DNA of 64,000 nt, taken from Lantana camara. Taxonomy: Eukaryota > Streptophyta > Magnoliopsida > Lamiales > Verbenaceae. Below are positions 1 through 12,185 of the stretch, piece after piece. The notes beneath the pieces were generated by a model. It saw only the letters and a program-made list of their open reading frames with translations, was not told where the DNA came from and did not search any database. A program made the position numbers and the translations under genes. Every line of letters starts with the position of its first letter. The first letter of the stretch is position 1. Location: positions 15,736,501 to 15,800,500 of the forward strand of contig CM074858.1 of assembly GCA_037501455.1 (NCBI GenBank). The letters run 5' to 3'.

Positions 1-688
1 CTTTGTTGATTCTCATATGCTTCCATGTGCTACTTGTGCAACCCCAGCATAAGCCTTGAATCAGTTGTCTCGTGAGACATCCTTTAAAGCTTATACCTAA
101 GATCACAGAGTTAGCCCACAAAGTATCAATGGAATCTCAAATCAAAGGATTACTTTACTCACGCCATTGACCTGTGAGATATTTCCTAATCTGGAAGTTT
201 CCTCTTCCTGAAGTGGAAACTTCCTTTCCCATTTAGGAATCTTCTCACGCAGGACACCTCAGTCTACCCGTTCTAATAACGAGCACTCTCATGTATTGCA
301 TACGCAGCAACTTATGCACTTTACACCCAATGAAATAGGATGATCCTTCTTAAGGACGCAATCCCACGAGAAAGTCTCAATCGAGCCTAATTAACACTCC
401 AATGTTTGTTGGACTTATCGACTTGGAGTGGTTTCTAATCCGACCTTGAGTTAGGGCTTGTTTCATGTGTCATTCACCTAATGAAAAAGTCCCTAAGAGC
501 CTTATGGATTTGGGGAGTTCTAATACAGGCGCACATAATAGAAAAACACAAAACATGTATTGCACATAAAGAAGTGTTTGCCTATGATAATAATCACTAG
601 TATATTATGCAAAGATTGTCTGTGATATAAGGAAAGTCCCAAAGCAGATTATAACCAATCGGCTTTCTAGGGTACTACTCCAATAATG
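1..688 (-). mobile_element. Partial Copia (Angela-like) LTR
   Basis: The reverse complement matches, with many small differences, the first ~690 bp of the LTR at 56020-58308. Shared landmarks are the start (…GTAGTACCCTAGAAAGCC against AATAGTGCCCTAGAAAGC), CACAGACAATCTTTG, GGCAAACACTTCTTTAT and the block ending CAACTGATTCAAGGCTTATGC. The LTR start lies near 688 and the rest runs off the left edge. It is older than the copy at 56 kb. No internal region is visible on its start side, where an LTR of another family adjoins directly. The exact right boundary is uncertain by about 10 bp. Confidence 0.75.
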
Positions 689-1922
689 AATTGGTGTGAT
701 CGTGATCAAGTGCTCAATTAACGTTCCCACACTTAGGTAAGGATACACGTTGCACTTAAATGGGCTTTACACGTTCATATCAGGACGATTCAAAACAATG
801 CATAACATATTCGAATCATAAATCATGTTGGGAACATGATAGGGACGGGAAGGGACGAACAAAAGTGTAAGAAACGAAGCGAAATACAAACCTACACAAA
901 ACAGGGCGTTTTGGGCGCGGCTGCGCAGCAAGGCTAGAAGCAAAACTGGGCAGGCATCACGGCCGCAATAGAGAACGTCGCACCGGCGACCCCCTTCCAG
1001 GAGGGCCACTGACCCTATGTCGCGCCCGCGACGGAAAACATCATGCCCCCGACCCACTCCCAGTCGCCAACAAAACAAGCATCGTGGCTGCGCCTCAAAA
1101 TGCAAGCATTTCAGTCGCGGCCGCGACCGAGGTCTGCGCAGAATAGACATGGAGACAAAACAACACCAAAACTCACACACACAAGCCCACACAACTCCGA
1201 AGCGCACAAAAATCATAGCATGAGGCAAATATAACATGTAGATCACTTATTCGCACATTAGAGCTCACGAAACGAGCCCGAACATATAAATCTCCCAACC
1301 CGACACTATTCATTATCTTCCCCAATTAGCACATAGGCACAAATCCGAGACACGAAAGGCTTGTTAAATCAAAGCACGTATCGAATAGAGCACAAATCCT
1401 ACCTTAGGTAATTGATCGGACGATCGAATCTTGCAAACTCGAGCTCAAGGTTTGATGTCCAAAAAGGGGGTGTCTCTTCTCCTTTTTTTCCTTGCTTGGT
1501 GGCCGAACTTGGGAAATGGGAGAGAGAGAAAGGGCTTGGCCCTTTTGACCTGAAACGGGTCGGCTAAAACAAGCAGGGTCAAACGGTATCCGGTCCACTT
1601 GGATCGGATTTTAAACGGTAGGGCGATCAAATGACTTTAGGAATTAAATGGTTAATTCATTGAATCCGAATCCTCGAAACTAATTCAATGATAAGGTTGG
1701 AATTCGAATCCGAATTTCCGAGCTCAAAATAGCCACGAACGGCCCAAAACACCATAATTATAATTAGGTCCCTAACTTGCAAGTATTGGACAATTGAGCC
1801 CAAGTACAATTTAAATAAATTCTATTACGCATATAATTAAAATAAATTACACATTGACACTTAGCGCATGCGGCGTCTCTCGTAACGTTGTACTTGGCTT
1901 GTCGGAAAAACGGGGTGTCGCA
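689..1922 (-). mobile_element. Gypsy LTR remnant, family C
   Basis: Read on the minus strand it starts TGCGACACCCCG at 1922. It then follows the LTR at 42034-43796: AAGTGTCAATGTGTAA, GTGTTTTGGGCC.TTCGTGGCTA, GAGCTC….ATTCGAATTC. Its far end is lost against the Copia LTR at about 689. A GC-rich core at 950-1130 holds several palindromes of the GTCGCGnnCGCGAC type. Reading frames inside are short and unlike any protein I know, so I treat it as non-coding. No target duplication can be scored because the left end is truncated. Confidence 0.65.
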
Positions 1923-2601
1923 GATACAAAATTTAAAATAAAGATAAAAACATGTAAAATTTCAGAGACTCGTGCATAATATAATGTCAAGTTGTTAAAT
2001 CAGCAAGTATCTGGATTACTTTATCTCTACTAAGTTAGGCTAATTTTTTTCTCTATAGTAAATATAGGATAAAGTAATGTAATATCTAATTATGAGAACA
2101 CATTGTATTGTATCAATATCAAACATAAGAAATTAAAGTTCCAAGGTGCGTATATTATTACTTTAAATATTGAAAATTATTAATACAAAATCTAATCTAT
2201 TTTCTCTCTCCCCCTCTTTGAATTTAAAACCTAATGATCTATTCTCAGTTAATGTAAAATATTGTTTCATAATATTCTTATACTATATGGTGTATAGTAG
2301 AAGAAATACTATGTTAACTTTCAATCTATTGCGCATATTATTAGTTTACCATAGCCATTGCCAGTAACGAAGGGGTGGGGATACAATTTATCACCTAAGA
2401 GCTCATCTGGTTCACAATCGAACATTCAGGTTTCCACGTTGGACTTAAATCAAACGATTTATGTCGCGACTTTACAAGTTGAAATCAAATATTTGAAAGT
2501 TGAAAGAATATGAAATAAGACAATGACCATTTTAGGATGTCTCGTTAAAAAAAAATGATAAAATATTTATAAAAAGGATAAAATTAAAAAGTCTAGCATC
2601 T
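1923..2601. other. AT-rich intergenic, nothing recognised
   Basis: AT-rich sequence between the LTR remnant and the tRNA gene. No coding frame, transposon end or RNA is recognisable. The last ~60 bases are A-rich, as is common upstream of plant tRNA genes. Confidence 0.5.
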
Positions 2602-2675
2602 GGCCTATTAGCTCAGCTGGTTAGAGCGTCGTGCTAATAACGCGAAGGTCGCAGGTTCGAGACCTGCATGGGCCA
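2602..2675 (+). tRNA. tRNA-Ile (anticodon AAU)
   Basis: A 74-nt sequence folds as a complete cloverleaf. The acceptor stem GGCCTAT/ATGGGCC has one U·G pair. The D arm contains the box A motif TAGCTCAGCTGG. The anticodon stem TCGTG/CGCGA closes the loop CTAATAA with anticodon AAT at 2636-2638. The T arm GCAGGTTCGAGACCTGC contains box B. Position 74 (A) is the discriminator base; CCA is not encoded, as expected for a nuclear gene. No intron is seen. The T loop reads TTCGAGA, where many plant copies have TTCGATC, and still pairs. A T run follows at 2681-2685 as a likely RNA polymerase III stop. Confidence 0.97.
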
Positions 2676-2704
2676 TATAAATTTTTAGTTTATATTCTTT
2701 TTCC

Positions 2705-3087
2705 AATGGGCCAAAATATATTTTTTCAGACCTTCATGGACCAATTAATATTGGGCCTAAGTAAGTTTTAGACCTGCAATTTTTATTTTTTTTCACATTG
2801 AAAAAAATTAACAGATTAATATATATATTGATTATATAATAACTTTTCAATGGGCCAAAATATATTTTTTACACCTTCATAGACCAATTAATATTGGGTC
2901 TACATAAGTATTCTATTTTCAATGGGCCAAAATATATTTTTTAGACCTTCATAGACCAATTAATATTGGGCCTATATAAGTTTTAGACCTGCAAGTTGCA
3001 AAGTTTTTTTTCAATGTAAATTTTTTTTTTTCACATTGAAAAAAAACTTAACAGATTAATATATATATTGATTATATAATAATAACT
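2705..3087 (+). repeat. Local duplications downstream of tRNA-Ile
   Basis: A unit starting AATGGGCCAAAATATATTTT and ending near ATATTGGGCCTA occurs three times, at about 2705, 2849 and 2920. A second unit containing TCACATTGAAAAAAA and TTAACAGATTAATATATATA occurs twice, at about 2788 and 3021. The arrangement looks like an irregular tandem duplication of ~145-230 bp. Parts of the unit (GACCTTCATGGACCA, GGGCCA) resemble the 3' end of the adjacent tRNA gene (GACCTGCATGGGCCA). Confidence 0.7.
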
Positions 3088-3716
3088 TGAATAACTTAAC
3101 ACTTTCTTTTTTTTTAAAGCAAAACCTAAAGGGGAAATTTACTAAATCAAATAGAATCAAAACATACAATGTAACAATAGAAAAAATAACATAGGCTCAA
3201 GGCTGCAATTTTAACAAATTTGTGGACAATTATGGTTGTTCCACGTCTAATAGAACAAAATCTAACATTCTCAAGATAAAACTAATAGAAGAAATCAAAC
3301 TTAATTTCACCACCACCACCGGAATCTCAGCGATTGTAGATTCTTTAATTATTAAAACTTGAGTCATACGGGTCGATTCGTGATCAAGCGTGGCTCCGCC
3401 TGATTTGGTTTTGAAGTAGATGCAGCCATCCATAAAGTGACGAGAGAGATGAACGCTTGAAGCACCCATAGAGCACCCTGCATTAAACATAAGTACATAA
3501 CGAAGTAAAACTTCTCTCATTCGACATTAAAAATAAAAAATAAAAAAAAAATAGAGATCCAAATCTTAAAAGAGATCTGAATCTTAATTGGAAAACAAAA
3601 CAAAGATTTAGATAAGATATCTAGAAGAAGAAGATCACGGTTAGAAAAAAAAAAAAGAGAGAAACCTAGAAAAAGAGAGAAACCCTCACCGGGTAATTTG
3701 AATAACTTAACACTTT
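3087..3716 (-). mobile_element. Retroposed ~590-bp sequence with 19-bp TSD
   Basis: The 19-mer TTGAATAACTTAACACTTT occurs at 3087-3105 and 3698-3716. The insert (3106-3697) starts on the plus strand with a T run, that is, a poly(A) tail on the minus strand. This is the structure of an mRNA or SINE retroposed by LINE machinery. The minus strand begins ATTACCCGGTGAGGG, runs through a CT-rich leader-like segment, and has a 96-codon frame (3520-3230) that I cannot assign to any family. It could be a processed pseudogene of a small transcript. Confidence 0.6.
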
Positions 3717-4498
3717 TTTTTTTTTTTGACGGTCAGCCAAAGAAGGCTAACTAAGCAACATCCGCAAGAAAAAAACTCGAAAAAAAAGTCGGAACATCTG
3801 ACGAACCAACGCAGGTTGAGGCCGCATTACAAACAAGATTGTGAGCCACTAGATTGGTCTCACGTCTAGAGAAAGAAAACCAGACTCTATCAAAACAACT
3901 GCAAATGAGCTTGATATCAGCAACGATATTCCCCACGTCAAATCTTCCGTATCCCTGAGAAGGCTGTTAATTAAGTTCAGTGAGTCGTCTTCCAAAATAA
4001 CTCTCCTCAACCCAAAATCCCTCCCTAAGATAGCCGCTTGTGCTTCCGCCACCGTAGGATCAATGAAATTCCATCTAATATCCGTCTCCCAACCAATACA
4101 ATAACCGTCGGAATCACGCACCACGACTCCGATGCCCACAGAATTCCTTGCCTTGTAAACCGCTCCATCAAAATTAATTTTTACCTAGCCTCTATCCGGC
4201 TTCTTCCATTTTCTGTTTTTCGAAACCGCCGGCTGAAGTGGTTGTTCCTCATCTATGGTTGGGCTGAGCAACAGGTTCTCCATGGCATGGGAGATGACTT
4301 CATGTGGATGTGGCTTGTCTGCTGATGTCCTCTGCTCGCTTCAGATTGCGGCAGGACCAGAGAGCCCAACAGATCGTTGCTAGCTTGGCGCTATCATTCA
4401 TGTCCAGTTCACGTAAAGCCTTTGACAGGCCTTCACAAAAGTCCCCTACCAGTAACTGCACTACTCTCCATGGAATGCAAGAGAGTGCCTAGGTCTGC
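3714..4498 (-). pseudogene. LINE ORF2 3' part, RNase H-like domain
   Basis: The minus strand encodes a plant LINE C-terminal RNase H-like domain (RVT_3 type). Recognisable pieces are a VKINFDGAV-type start, GIGVVVRDSDG, AEAQAAILGRDFGL and VILEDDSLNLINSLL, then FSRRETNLVAHNLV near the end. In-frame stops and frame changes break it. It ends with a 13-nt T tract (3714-3726), the poly(A) tail of a minus-strand LINE. The upstream part of the same frame lies at 10434-10726; the two are separated by solo LTR B, which left TSD TCTGC on both sides. It is a decayed 5'-truncated LINE copy. Confidence 0.8.
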
Positions 4499-7400
4499 TG
4501 TAGCACCCGAAGCGCAAGGTGCCACATCCCCCGCACTATAGCTCTGTAACACCCCAAACGGAGGATACCACATCCCCCGCACTAAGACCCAGACCCGGTC
4601 ACGAAATGGAAAGTCCATGCCCGAATCCGGATCAAAGCGAACGGGAGACCAACTCACACACTAGGCTAGGCGGATCTCACTCGACAGACTCAGAGCGCGG
4701 AAGCAATTTAAACAATTATCATCAGATAGCGGAAGCAATTAAATCATCGTACAAAATAAGTGACGGGTTCAACTAGCATGGATACCTAGTCCCGAATCTC
4801 AAATCATCGCAACGTAATAAACCAACATAAGTATCAGCAGAATAGCTAATTACATCCAAATGCTAGCATACTAACCCCACACGGGTTTAAGTCTAAGTAG
4901 AGCATAAAACATAATCTCCAAAAGCGAAATAAGAATACATAACATAAATAGAGTATGTGACAAATGCATCTTAACACCAACTAAACCGACAAGTGTGACC
5001 CAGAAGACTCACATCCGCCTAGCTCAAGCCAAAAGAAACCTGCAACTAAAAGATAAAATGAGGTGTCAGTCAACTGACTGAGTGAGGGGGCTAACGCACA
5101 CCCACTGTATATATATAGAGCATAGCACATATCAGAAGGGTGGACTCATGAACCGGAGATAGGTGTTGCATACCAAAGACATTTCCAAAAGTACCCAAAA
5201 GATAGTTATAAGTATAAGCTTTAGAAAACATTTCAGAAACTCTATCTAGATTCATGATTCCCAGACAGAACAGAACACATGCTCGGCGAGTATGAGCTTT
5301 CAACCTTTACTCCTCGGACATATCAAAACATAAAATACCAAATCAATCCAACCGTCACACCAATGATGGAGGAGATGTACCGTCCCCAAACCATCCATAA
5401 CAGACATAACCTCAAGGGGTAGCGAACCCACAAGAGTCCTCCCCTGCCTTAGCCGAAGGCTCAAGGTACCACACCTTCCCTACAGCACGGGTCGCGTGAA
5501 GATATCTCAAATGGAACTACGCACAGGTATATCCCTGACGGCCCTAACTGTCTCGGGGGCTCCTTACCCATAGCTCCTCGGATCCACATACATACATACA
5601 TACAGATGCCAATATTTCATGGCCAACAGAAACACAACACAACGGTTTTTCCAAAATAGCTTACATATGCTTCAAAAACTGGTTTTTATATATATTCCTA
5701 TGCTGCAGGGATAGCCCGCCCACGCAGGACTCACACACTTACATTCCCACGCTGCAGGGATAACCCGCCCACGGAGAAGTGCAAGCATAAGATCATAAAA
5801 ATATCATATTCAACACATACATAACTATTGTAAGGTATACTCGCATGCAGGGGTAGAAATCAGCATGTAAAGGTCATAGGTCGCATAACTATACAAAATC
5901 CTAAACCTCACCTCGTGAAAGTAGAGTCTGAGAGTGTGAAGGGCCAAACACTCTAAACCTCGGGCCCACCGGCACCACCAAACTCTGTGACAAGACATAC
6001 AGAAGCCTAGACTTAGACTCTATATGAACCAAACAAGACGCACGACATTGTTCAACATGATCGTGGTTATGCATAAATATTCATGTTGTGCTTGGATAAG
6101 GTGTCGTGGTCATTCAAGGCATATCAATGCTCAACAAGGTCATATTTACAAGCAACCGACACGCAATTCCATATCCAAAGATGCAAGATCAATTTAGGAA
6201 GTCAATGTATTCACAAAATGCATATTAAATCATCCAATGGCACAGGGCTCAATTATAATATTAGAATTAAGCATCAAGTTCATGTCGAGTTATAAAGTGC
6301 ATAAGTAAGAGCAACATGATCATATAAACATACAAAGTTATTGTACGTAGATGGCATGCTTGATTCAATTAAAGAGTGCATCTAATTCACTTAAGATCAT
6401 ACTTTACAACTTCACAACATGTTTGGTACACAAGCTCAAGTCACATTCATAGTTTCATAAATATTACACTTACATCCCCTAAGTCATTTATAAAAGTTTA
6501 GATTTATTACACATACATCCCCTTAGTCGATTGCTAAGCACAATTGTTCATTTAAAGTGTTTATACAATTATTCAACTAGGAATTAATTACTTACAAGCA
6601 TGACAATTATCAATTTATCGTAATTCATAATATACCATTTTCGAGTAGTAAGAGTAAATCAAGCTATTACAATTCTAACTCCTATCATGCATCAAGTCTT
6701 AAGTTGTTCAAGCATCCTTCATGTATCTAAATTTTATATTTGAAACACAATTTACAACAATCATAACATTGAGAATGGCTCAAATTCATATAGAGAAATC
6801 ACAACATGTTCGCTCTTCTAAAATATCATTCAAGTTCATTTAATCACATAAAAGATTAGTTTCTAGATATTACACTAACACCCCTTCATATCTAAACACA
6901 GTATAAATTCATCACATCGGGATTCAAATTGTAAATCGAAACATTCATGCATATCACAATCCATTCAATACATGTTTTCATATACGATTGGAATACATCT
7001 CGATCAACAAACCAACAATAACCAATTTATATGCACTTAAAACAATTAATTCAAATAATCACAATTACGCAAAATAATTCGTCATAAATAGACCGAGTGT
7101 CCAATTAACGAACGGAAAGCGGCGTTGGACTCACCCCGTCGAGACCGACATTCTGTCCGAAAGTTGCCGGAGCACCGCCACCGGAGCCGTCAGAAAGTCG
7201 CCGGGCCGTCGCCGAAAGTCGCCGAAAAAATCCCAAAAAATTATCCGAGAATGTAGTCTTCATGCTCGTTCCAAATCCTCGATCAATTTCTGGAAATTCC
7301 AAGTCAATCTCCTCCAATTTCAGATCTAAGAACACGAAAACCCTAAAATCGCAGATTTCTCCTCCACCATTGGTCGTTTGGCCAAGATCTTTACACCATC

Positions 7401-10400
7401 GTGATCCTCTCGTCGAGCTCATCGAAATGGACTACTCATTCATCGAATTCCGTCGAGAAACGGCCAAGTTACGATTAGTGTGTGTTTTAGGTATAGTGTG
7501 TGTGCGGGAATGAGAGAGAGAAAGAGAGAACCAAGAGAGAGAAGAGGAGATTGGGAGAAATGTGTCTTGTGCACAAGCTATATACAACCGGGTATCCTTA
7601 TCGCGTAGCAAAGAGTAATAGCGCGTACAAACAATCGTAAATAAAATTGATAAAGTTACGAATAAACATTCAAGCTCCGAATTAATTTTATAAATTAAAA
7701 TGAAATAGAGATTTACCAATTAGAGTTTAATTCAATTTAATTTTAGAAACCTTTCGTACAATTTAAAGACACTTCGTAAACATATGATTGACAATTAATC
7801 TCAAGGAATTCAAGTAAACCAAAATTAAAAAAGTTAAGTAACATGATGGATTTAAAATCAACTTGACAATTATTTCATGGAATAAATTTGAATTAAATCA
7901 AATTAGACAGTTAGGGTTACATATGTGCGTAATTAATCAAGTTGACAATTAATCTTAGAATAATCCGAATGATCACATATTAAATTGGATTTACATTTAA
8001 TCACATAACTCAAGAAACTCTTAAATTAAACACACACAAGTGTAGAGACTTACTTGTTAATGTCGTCAGGACGCCCTTCGAGAGTACGGGGCGTCACAAG
8101 CTCAATCCATATATGAAACGGATAATCCATACATGAACTAAGCTATAGCGAACGGGAGACAAGAAAACAAACGACTAACTAGCTAGGCGGGACTAACCCC
8201 AAACCAATAACCACAATGCATAATAAAATAAGGCGGAAGCATAATATGTTCATATATCAATACATTATCATCTCCAAAATACATAACATGTTATACAACC
8301 ATAGATGATAATACATATGCATAAAAAATGGAAATGGACACGTGCTAGACCCAAAACGACAGACTTGACTCGACACCAATCCCGCCTAGCACACAACCTG
8401 CAAAATCTGAAAAGTGGGGTGTCAGTCTACAAAAGACTGAGTGAGGGGCATAGTATATATATAAGCGCAGATAACATGCAAGCCATAACCTCGGGTAAGG
8501 TTTTATAACTGAAAATAATATAAGTTCAATAATAACGTAGAACTCGCCCGAGATTACAACTATCAGATTAAACACTTTACTTATTTTCAATCAATCAATC
8601 AGTGGCCCGGCGAGTGAGGGCAATTCTCCAACCTTTACTCCGACAGTGTACAATCACGATACTTTCAGTTAAATAAGTGATCACGCAAGCAGTTACAGTG
8701 CACATGTAGCAGTTTCAGTGACTCTTTCTTCCTCTAATGATGGTGGGTTTGCAAGGCCCGAACCATCCGCAGTAACACGGTGTACGTCGAGAACATGACT
8801 CCCACGCACGGGACTCCTTCCTCCACCAAACCTCCTGGTGGATTCAGGGTTCATCCCCACAGTATGAGAGAAGTGTAAAAGTTACCCGTCAGCCCATGCT
8901 TTCCCGGTTGACTCAAACACAAACTCTCGGGCCCACAGTGAACAATACATGGTAACTTCCCAAAACACGGTCAATATAACACGGTAACACAGTACACGGT
9001 TAGCTTTCAGATCATTTGAAGGTTTTTGGAAAGATTAGGTGTATATATATATATACATTTTGGCCGAAAGTTCACGTAAGGGTTATACGGGTTCTAGGTA
9101 GCTAGCAATTAAACCTCACCTATACCGAAAAAATATAAATAAAGACACGGCCTAAGAAGCCCGCTCCTCGTCACTGGGGTGCTGGTCTGTGCAACAAAGA
9201 CAAGTGTACGTGAGACACGACTCGTATGAACCAATTATGACGAACGGCGTAATCATGAACAATATAACGTGCATTGACAATTATGGAATGATATGATCAT
9301 ATTCATGCATAAAGCATATAATAACACGTATCTATCATTTATGGCCTTAGAAACCGATTTGGAAAACTAGATTTTATGCAGAAAATCCAGAAAACCCCTT
9401 GGAGCATGGGAACGGTCGTTCTGGGTTTGAACTAGAAATGGGAAGGCCGGTTCCCGGCTCCCTGAATCAATCCCGCGCGTCTGTAAAGAAATTACATTTT
9501 GTTCATGGCTGGGAAGGGTCGTTCCAAAAATGAACTGGGACGGGAAGGGTCGTTCCCGTTATGCAGGTGATGCAGAACAGAGTAGAAACAGGGGAAATGC
9601 TCGAACCAAAACCACAAATCAATACATGATCACATACCAATCTCCAAGTGCATATAGTTCATGAAATAAACATGCTAGCATACTTATAGTTCAATAATAT
9701 CTCATATAAACTCTTAAATCCATGCCTAACCATCAAGAATCACTCATTTCAAACCCATCTATCAACTTATGCTCCAAGCTCATAAACTTCACAATACATG
9801 CATCAAATTCAAGCTATAACCATATAATCTTACTTCCAACAACAGTTACACAAATTAATCCATTTAAATACTAACCCTAGAATCACATATTCAATCAAGA
9901 ATTCATACAAATCACCACCTTTACCTTGAAATGAAGAGAAAAGAGAGGTGATGAAGTAATGATGATGCTTAAGCTTCAAAGTATGCTATAATTCCGAAAA
10001 TTAGCTCAAAATGATGAAATCCAATTTTTCCTCTTCTCTTGGTGTTGATCGAGATATGAAAGCAAGTGTATATGTGTGTTTTTTATGAAATATGATGAAG
10101 GAGATGAGATATTATACACTCTTCCACAAAATTAAATGAGTCACCATATTTTGCAATCAAGTCCCTCACTTTTAATAGCAATGCAATTAGATTCTAATTC
10201 ATGGAGAATGATCATTTAAATCCAAAATTCTCATGCAATTTAGTCCTCTAATTAACAAAATGATTACTTAGGGCCAGTTAGACAATTAAGTCATGTTTAG
10301 CAATTTATTTCACGTATCAAATAAATACAAAGCATGCAAGAATTCTCAAGTTATAATAAATTTATATATAAACACTTAGAATATAATTCACAAAATATCA

Positions 10401-10433
10401 AATATTACATAATTGAAAAATTGGGGCGTTACA
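4499..10433 (-). mobile_element. Solo LTR B (interrupted by LTR A)
   Basis: Boundaries are TGTAGCACCC at 4499 and GGGGCGTTACA ending at 10433, with the 5-bp duplication TCTGC at 4494-4498 and 10434-10438. Without the nested LTR A it is about 2.4 kb. It matches 45841-48503 and 34713-37343 in inverted orientation. With the PBS-based orientation of the related element at 30479, LTR sense is minus here. It holds variants of the GGGAACGnnCGTTCCC palindromes at 9408-9559 and the hairpin TCAGTC/GACTGA at 8422-8440. No internal element sequence is present, so this is a solo LTR left by LTR-LTR recombination. It sits inside the LINE reading frame. Confidence 0.88.
4545..8098 (-). mobile_element. Solo LTR A nested in LTR B
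   Basis: A 3554-bp LTR runs from TGTAACACCCC at 4545 to GGGGCGTCACA at 8098, flanked by the 5-bp duplication AGCTC (4540-4544 and 8099-8103). It is related to the LTR at 30479-33964 in inverted orientation. Both contain a GC-rich stretch that reads on one strand RVFVFL.LK, a GGGAPATFGQ segment, and then a GGTGAGTCCAAC splice-donor-like motif. It lies 46 bp inside LTR B and is therefore the younger insertion. The hairpin TCAGTC/GACTGA is at 5066-5081. No coding role is supported. Confidence 0.88.
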
Positions 10434-10726
10434 TCTGCCGAGCAAAAGGGCAGTTTACAAGAGCATGGGACAGATCTTCATGGGGTGCAGTTATCTTCTG
10501 GACAAATGTGACGGGGTCTTTAAAAGTACTCCTGTCGGGGAGGATACCATGGCAACAGCGCCAAAGAAAGTTCTTGACCTTCGGCTGTGTCTTAGTCTTC
10601 CACATTTCATTCCAAATAGCGTGTCTCCGAGAGGAGGACGAAGCTTCTTCTCAATTTGCCAACTCCACAACGAGAGGATACGCACTTTTAACCGAGAAGG
10701 TGCCGGTTTTGTTAAAAAGTGATAAA
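10434..10726 (-). pseudogene. LINE ORF2 part, zinc-binding RT domain
   Basis: The minus strand reads IWNEMWKTKTQPKVKNFLW followed by RCCHGILPDRSTF, and near the end LSHALVNCPFARQ. This is the zf-RVT domain found between reverse transcriptase and the RNase H-like domain in plant LINEs. Downstream on the minus strand it would continue into 4498-3714, but LTR B lies between. The start of the LINE copy is lost near 10726, so the reverse transcriptase domain itself is absent and this is a 5'-truncated dead copy. Confidence 0.8.
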
Positions 10727-11530
10727 AAAATTTTTAATTGAAATTATGTTTTAGTATTATATATTCATTTATAAAACTATAACTTGAATAGATTTAAACA
10801 ATTTCTAAAGAAATGATAAGAATCTTTAAATTAGAGGACTTGTAAATACATTTTCTTGAATTCTATGATATGTAAATCCAATTTCACTTCCAAAACTATC
10901 TAAAGTAAAAAAAAAAAAAAAAAAAACTATAAATTTTCATAAATTGACTTTGACAAAAGTAAACTCTACATGTTAATGAGTATTGGTAATTAAAATTTTA
11001 ACTTATTCATTAGATATTAAAAAAAATAAAAATATTAGAGTAATCTTTTACGAAATAACATTAAAATTGAGGATTGGCTTCTTTTGGATTTATAATTTTA
11101 CAGATTTTTTGTATATGAGTATATGACCTTTTTCTTCTTCTTTTCGTCTTTTTTAGTACTCCATCATTTTTTTTTTCTAATTAATAATTTTGGCAGATTA
11201 GCCATCTTCCTTGGTTCCTCTTGCATTTTTAGTGCAGTATTTGGCGGGACTGAGGTTAAACTCACATTAGTCATCACTTTGTCTTAGCTTACACCACAAA
11301 AATATGTTCACCCTTTAGTTATTATGTATAGATAGGAATACGACAATATAAATATGACATATATAGATTTTTTATAAAATTTTCATATGAAAAATATCGG
11401 AAACAATGTTTGATACGACAGGACACGAGAAAATGATATTATTAAAAAATATTCATTCATTGAAACTTTTTTAAATTCGCAAGTAAAAGAGTATTAACCA
11501 TATGGCCACGGCATAGAAAAAATAATTTAC
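10727..11530. other. AT-rich spacer, nothing recognised
   Basis: Very AT-rich DNA with a poly(A) run near 10905-10926. No coding frame, RNA or element end was recognised. Confidence 0.5.
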
Positions 11531-11929
11531 GGCATGATTGGTATGATGGAATGAGGTGGGAATGGAATGGGCATTACTGCGTCCATTCCTAAACCCATGA
11601 TTGGTACCAAAACATAATTAGGAATACTCATTCCCTCGGTAATGCGCATTCCCACAAGCATGAGATTATCCATTCATTTGGTCCCCCATGGTATTAGTCA
11701 TTCCCAATGTTTAAAATTTAAATGCATATTATATATTATTATTTTCATAAATAAAAATTAAATACTATTAATCACGTTGAAAATTTAATAAATTATATTA
11801 AATATATATAAATATAAATACATTATATATTTAAAAAACATGTTCAAAATATTATTTTATTTATAAAATTTTATAAATTCAAATATTTTATAAAGAACGA
11901 ATTTTGATGTTTATATTAAAATTTATTTT

Positions 11930-11963
<34 letters not shown>

Positions 11964-12185
11964 AAACTCACTCTCGCACTAACACAAGGAATTCCTTCTC
12001 TAGCTGAATCAGGTAATGGTTCAGTTAATGTTCACAAAATAATAAGAACAAACCATTCACATATATATAGTACATATAGTAAATGTCATATATATAACAC
12101 GTTCGATATAAAATAGTAATAATATATTTATATATGAAAATATATAGTTATTCAAAATAAAAAATTTAAAATATATATTTAATAT

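Noticed and set aside
767..1246. 159-codon frame on the minus strand
   Set aside because: Part of an LTR, with low-complexity composition created by GC-rich palindromes.
3230..3520. 96-codon minus-strand frame as a real gene
   Set aside because: It is inside a retroposed segment with TSD and poly(A) tail and matches no family I know.
4038..4776. Short plus-strand frames around 4.0-4.8 kb
   Set aside because: They oppose the LINE reading frame and cross the LTR insertion points.
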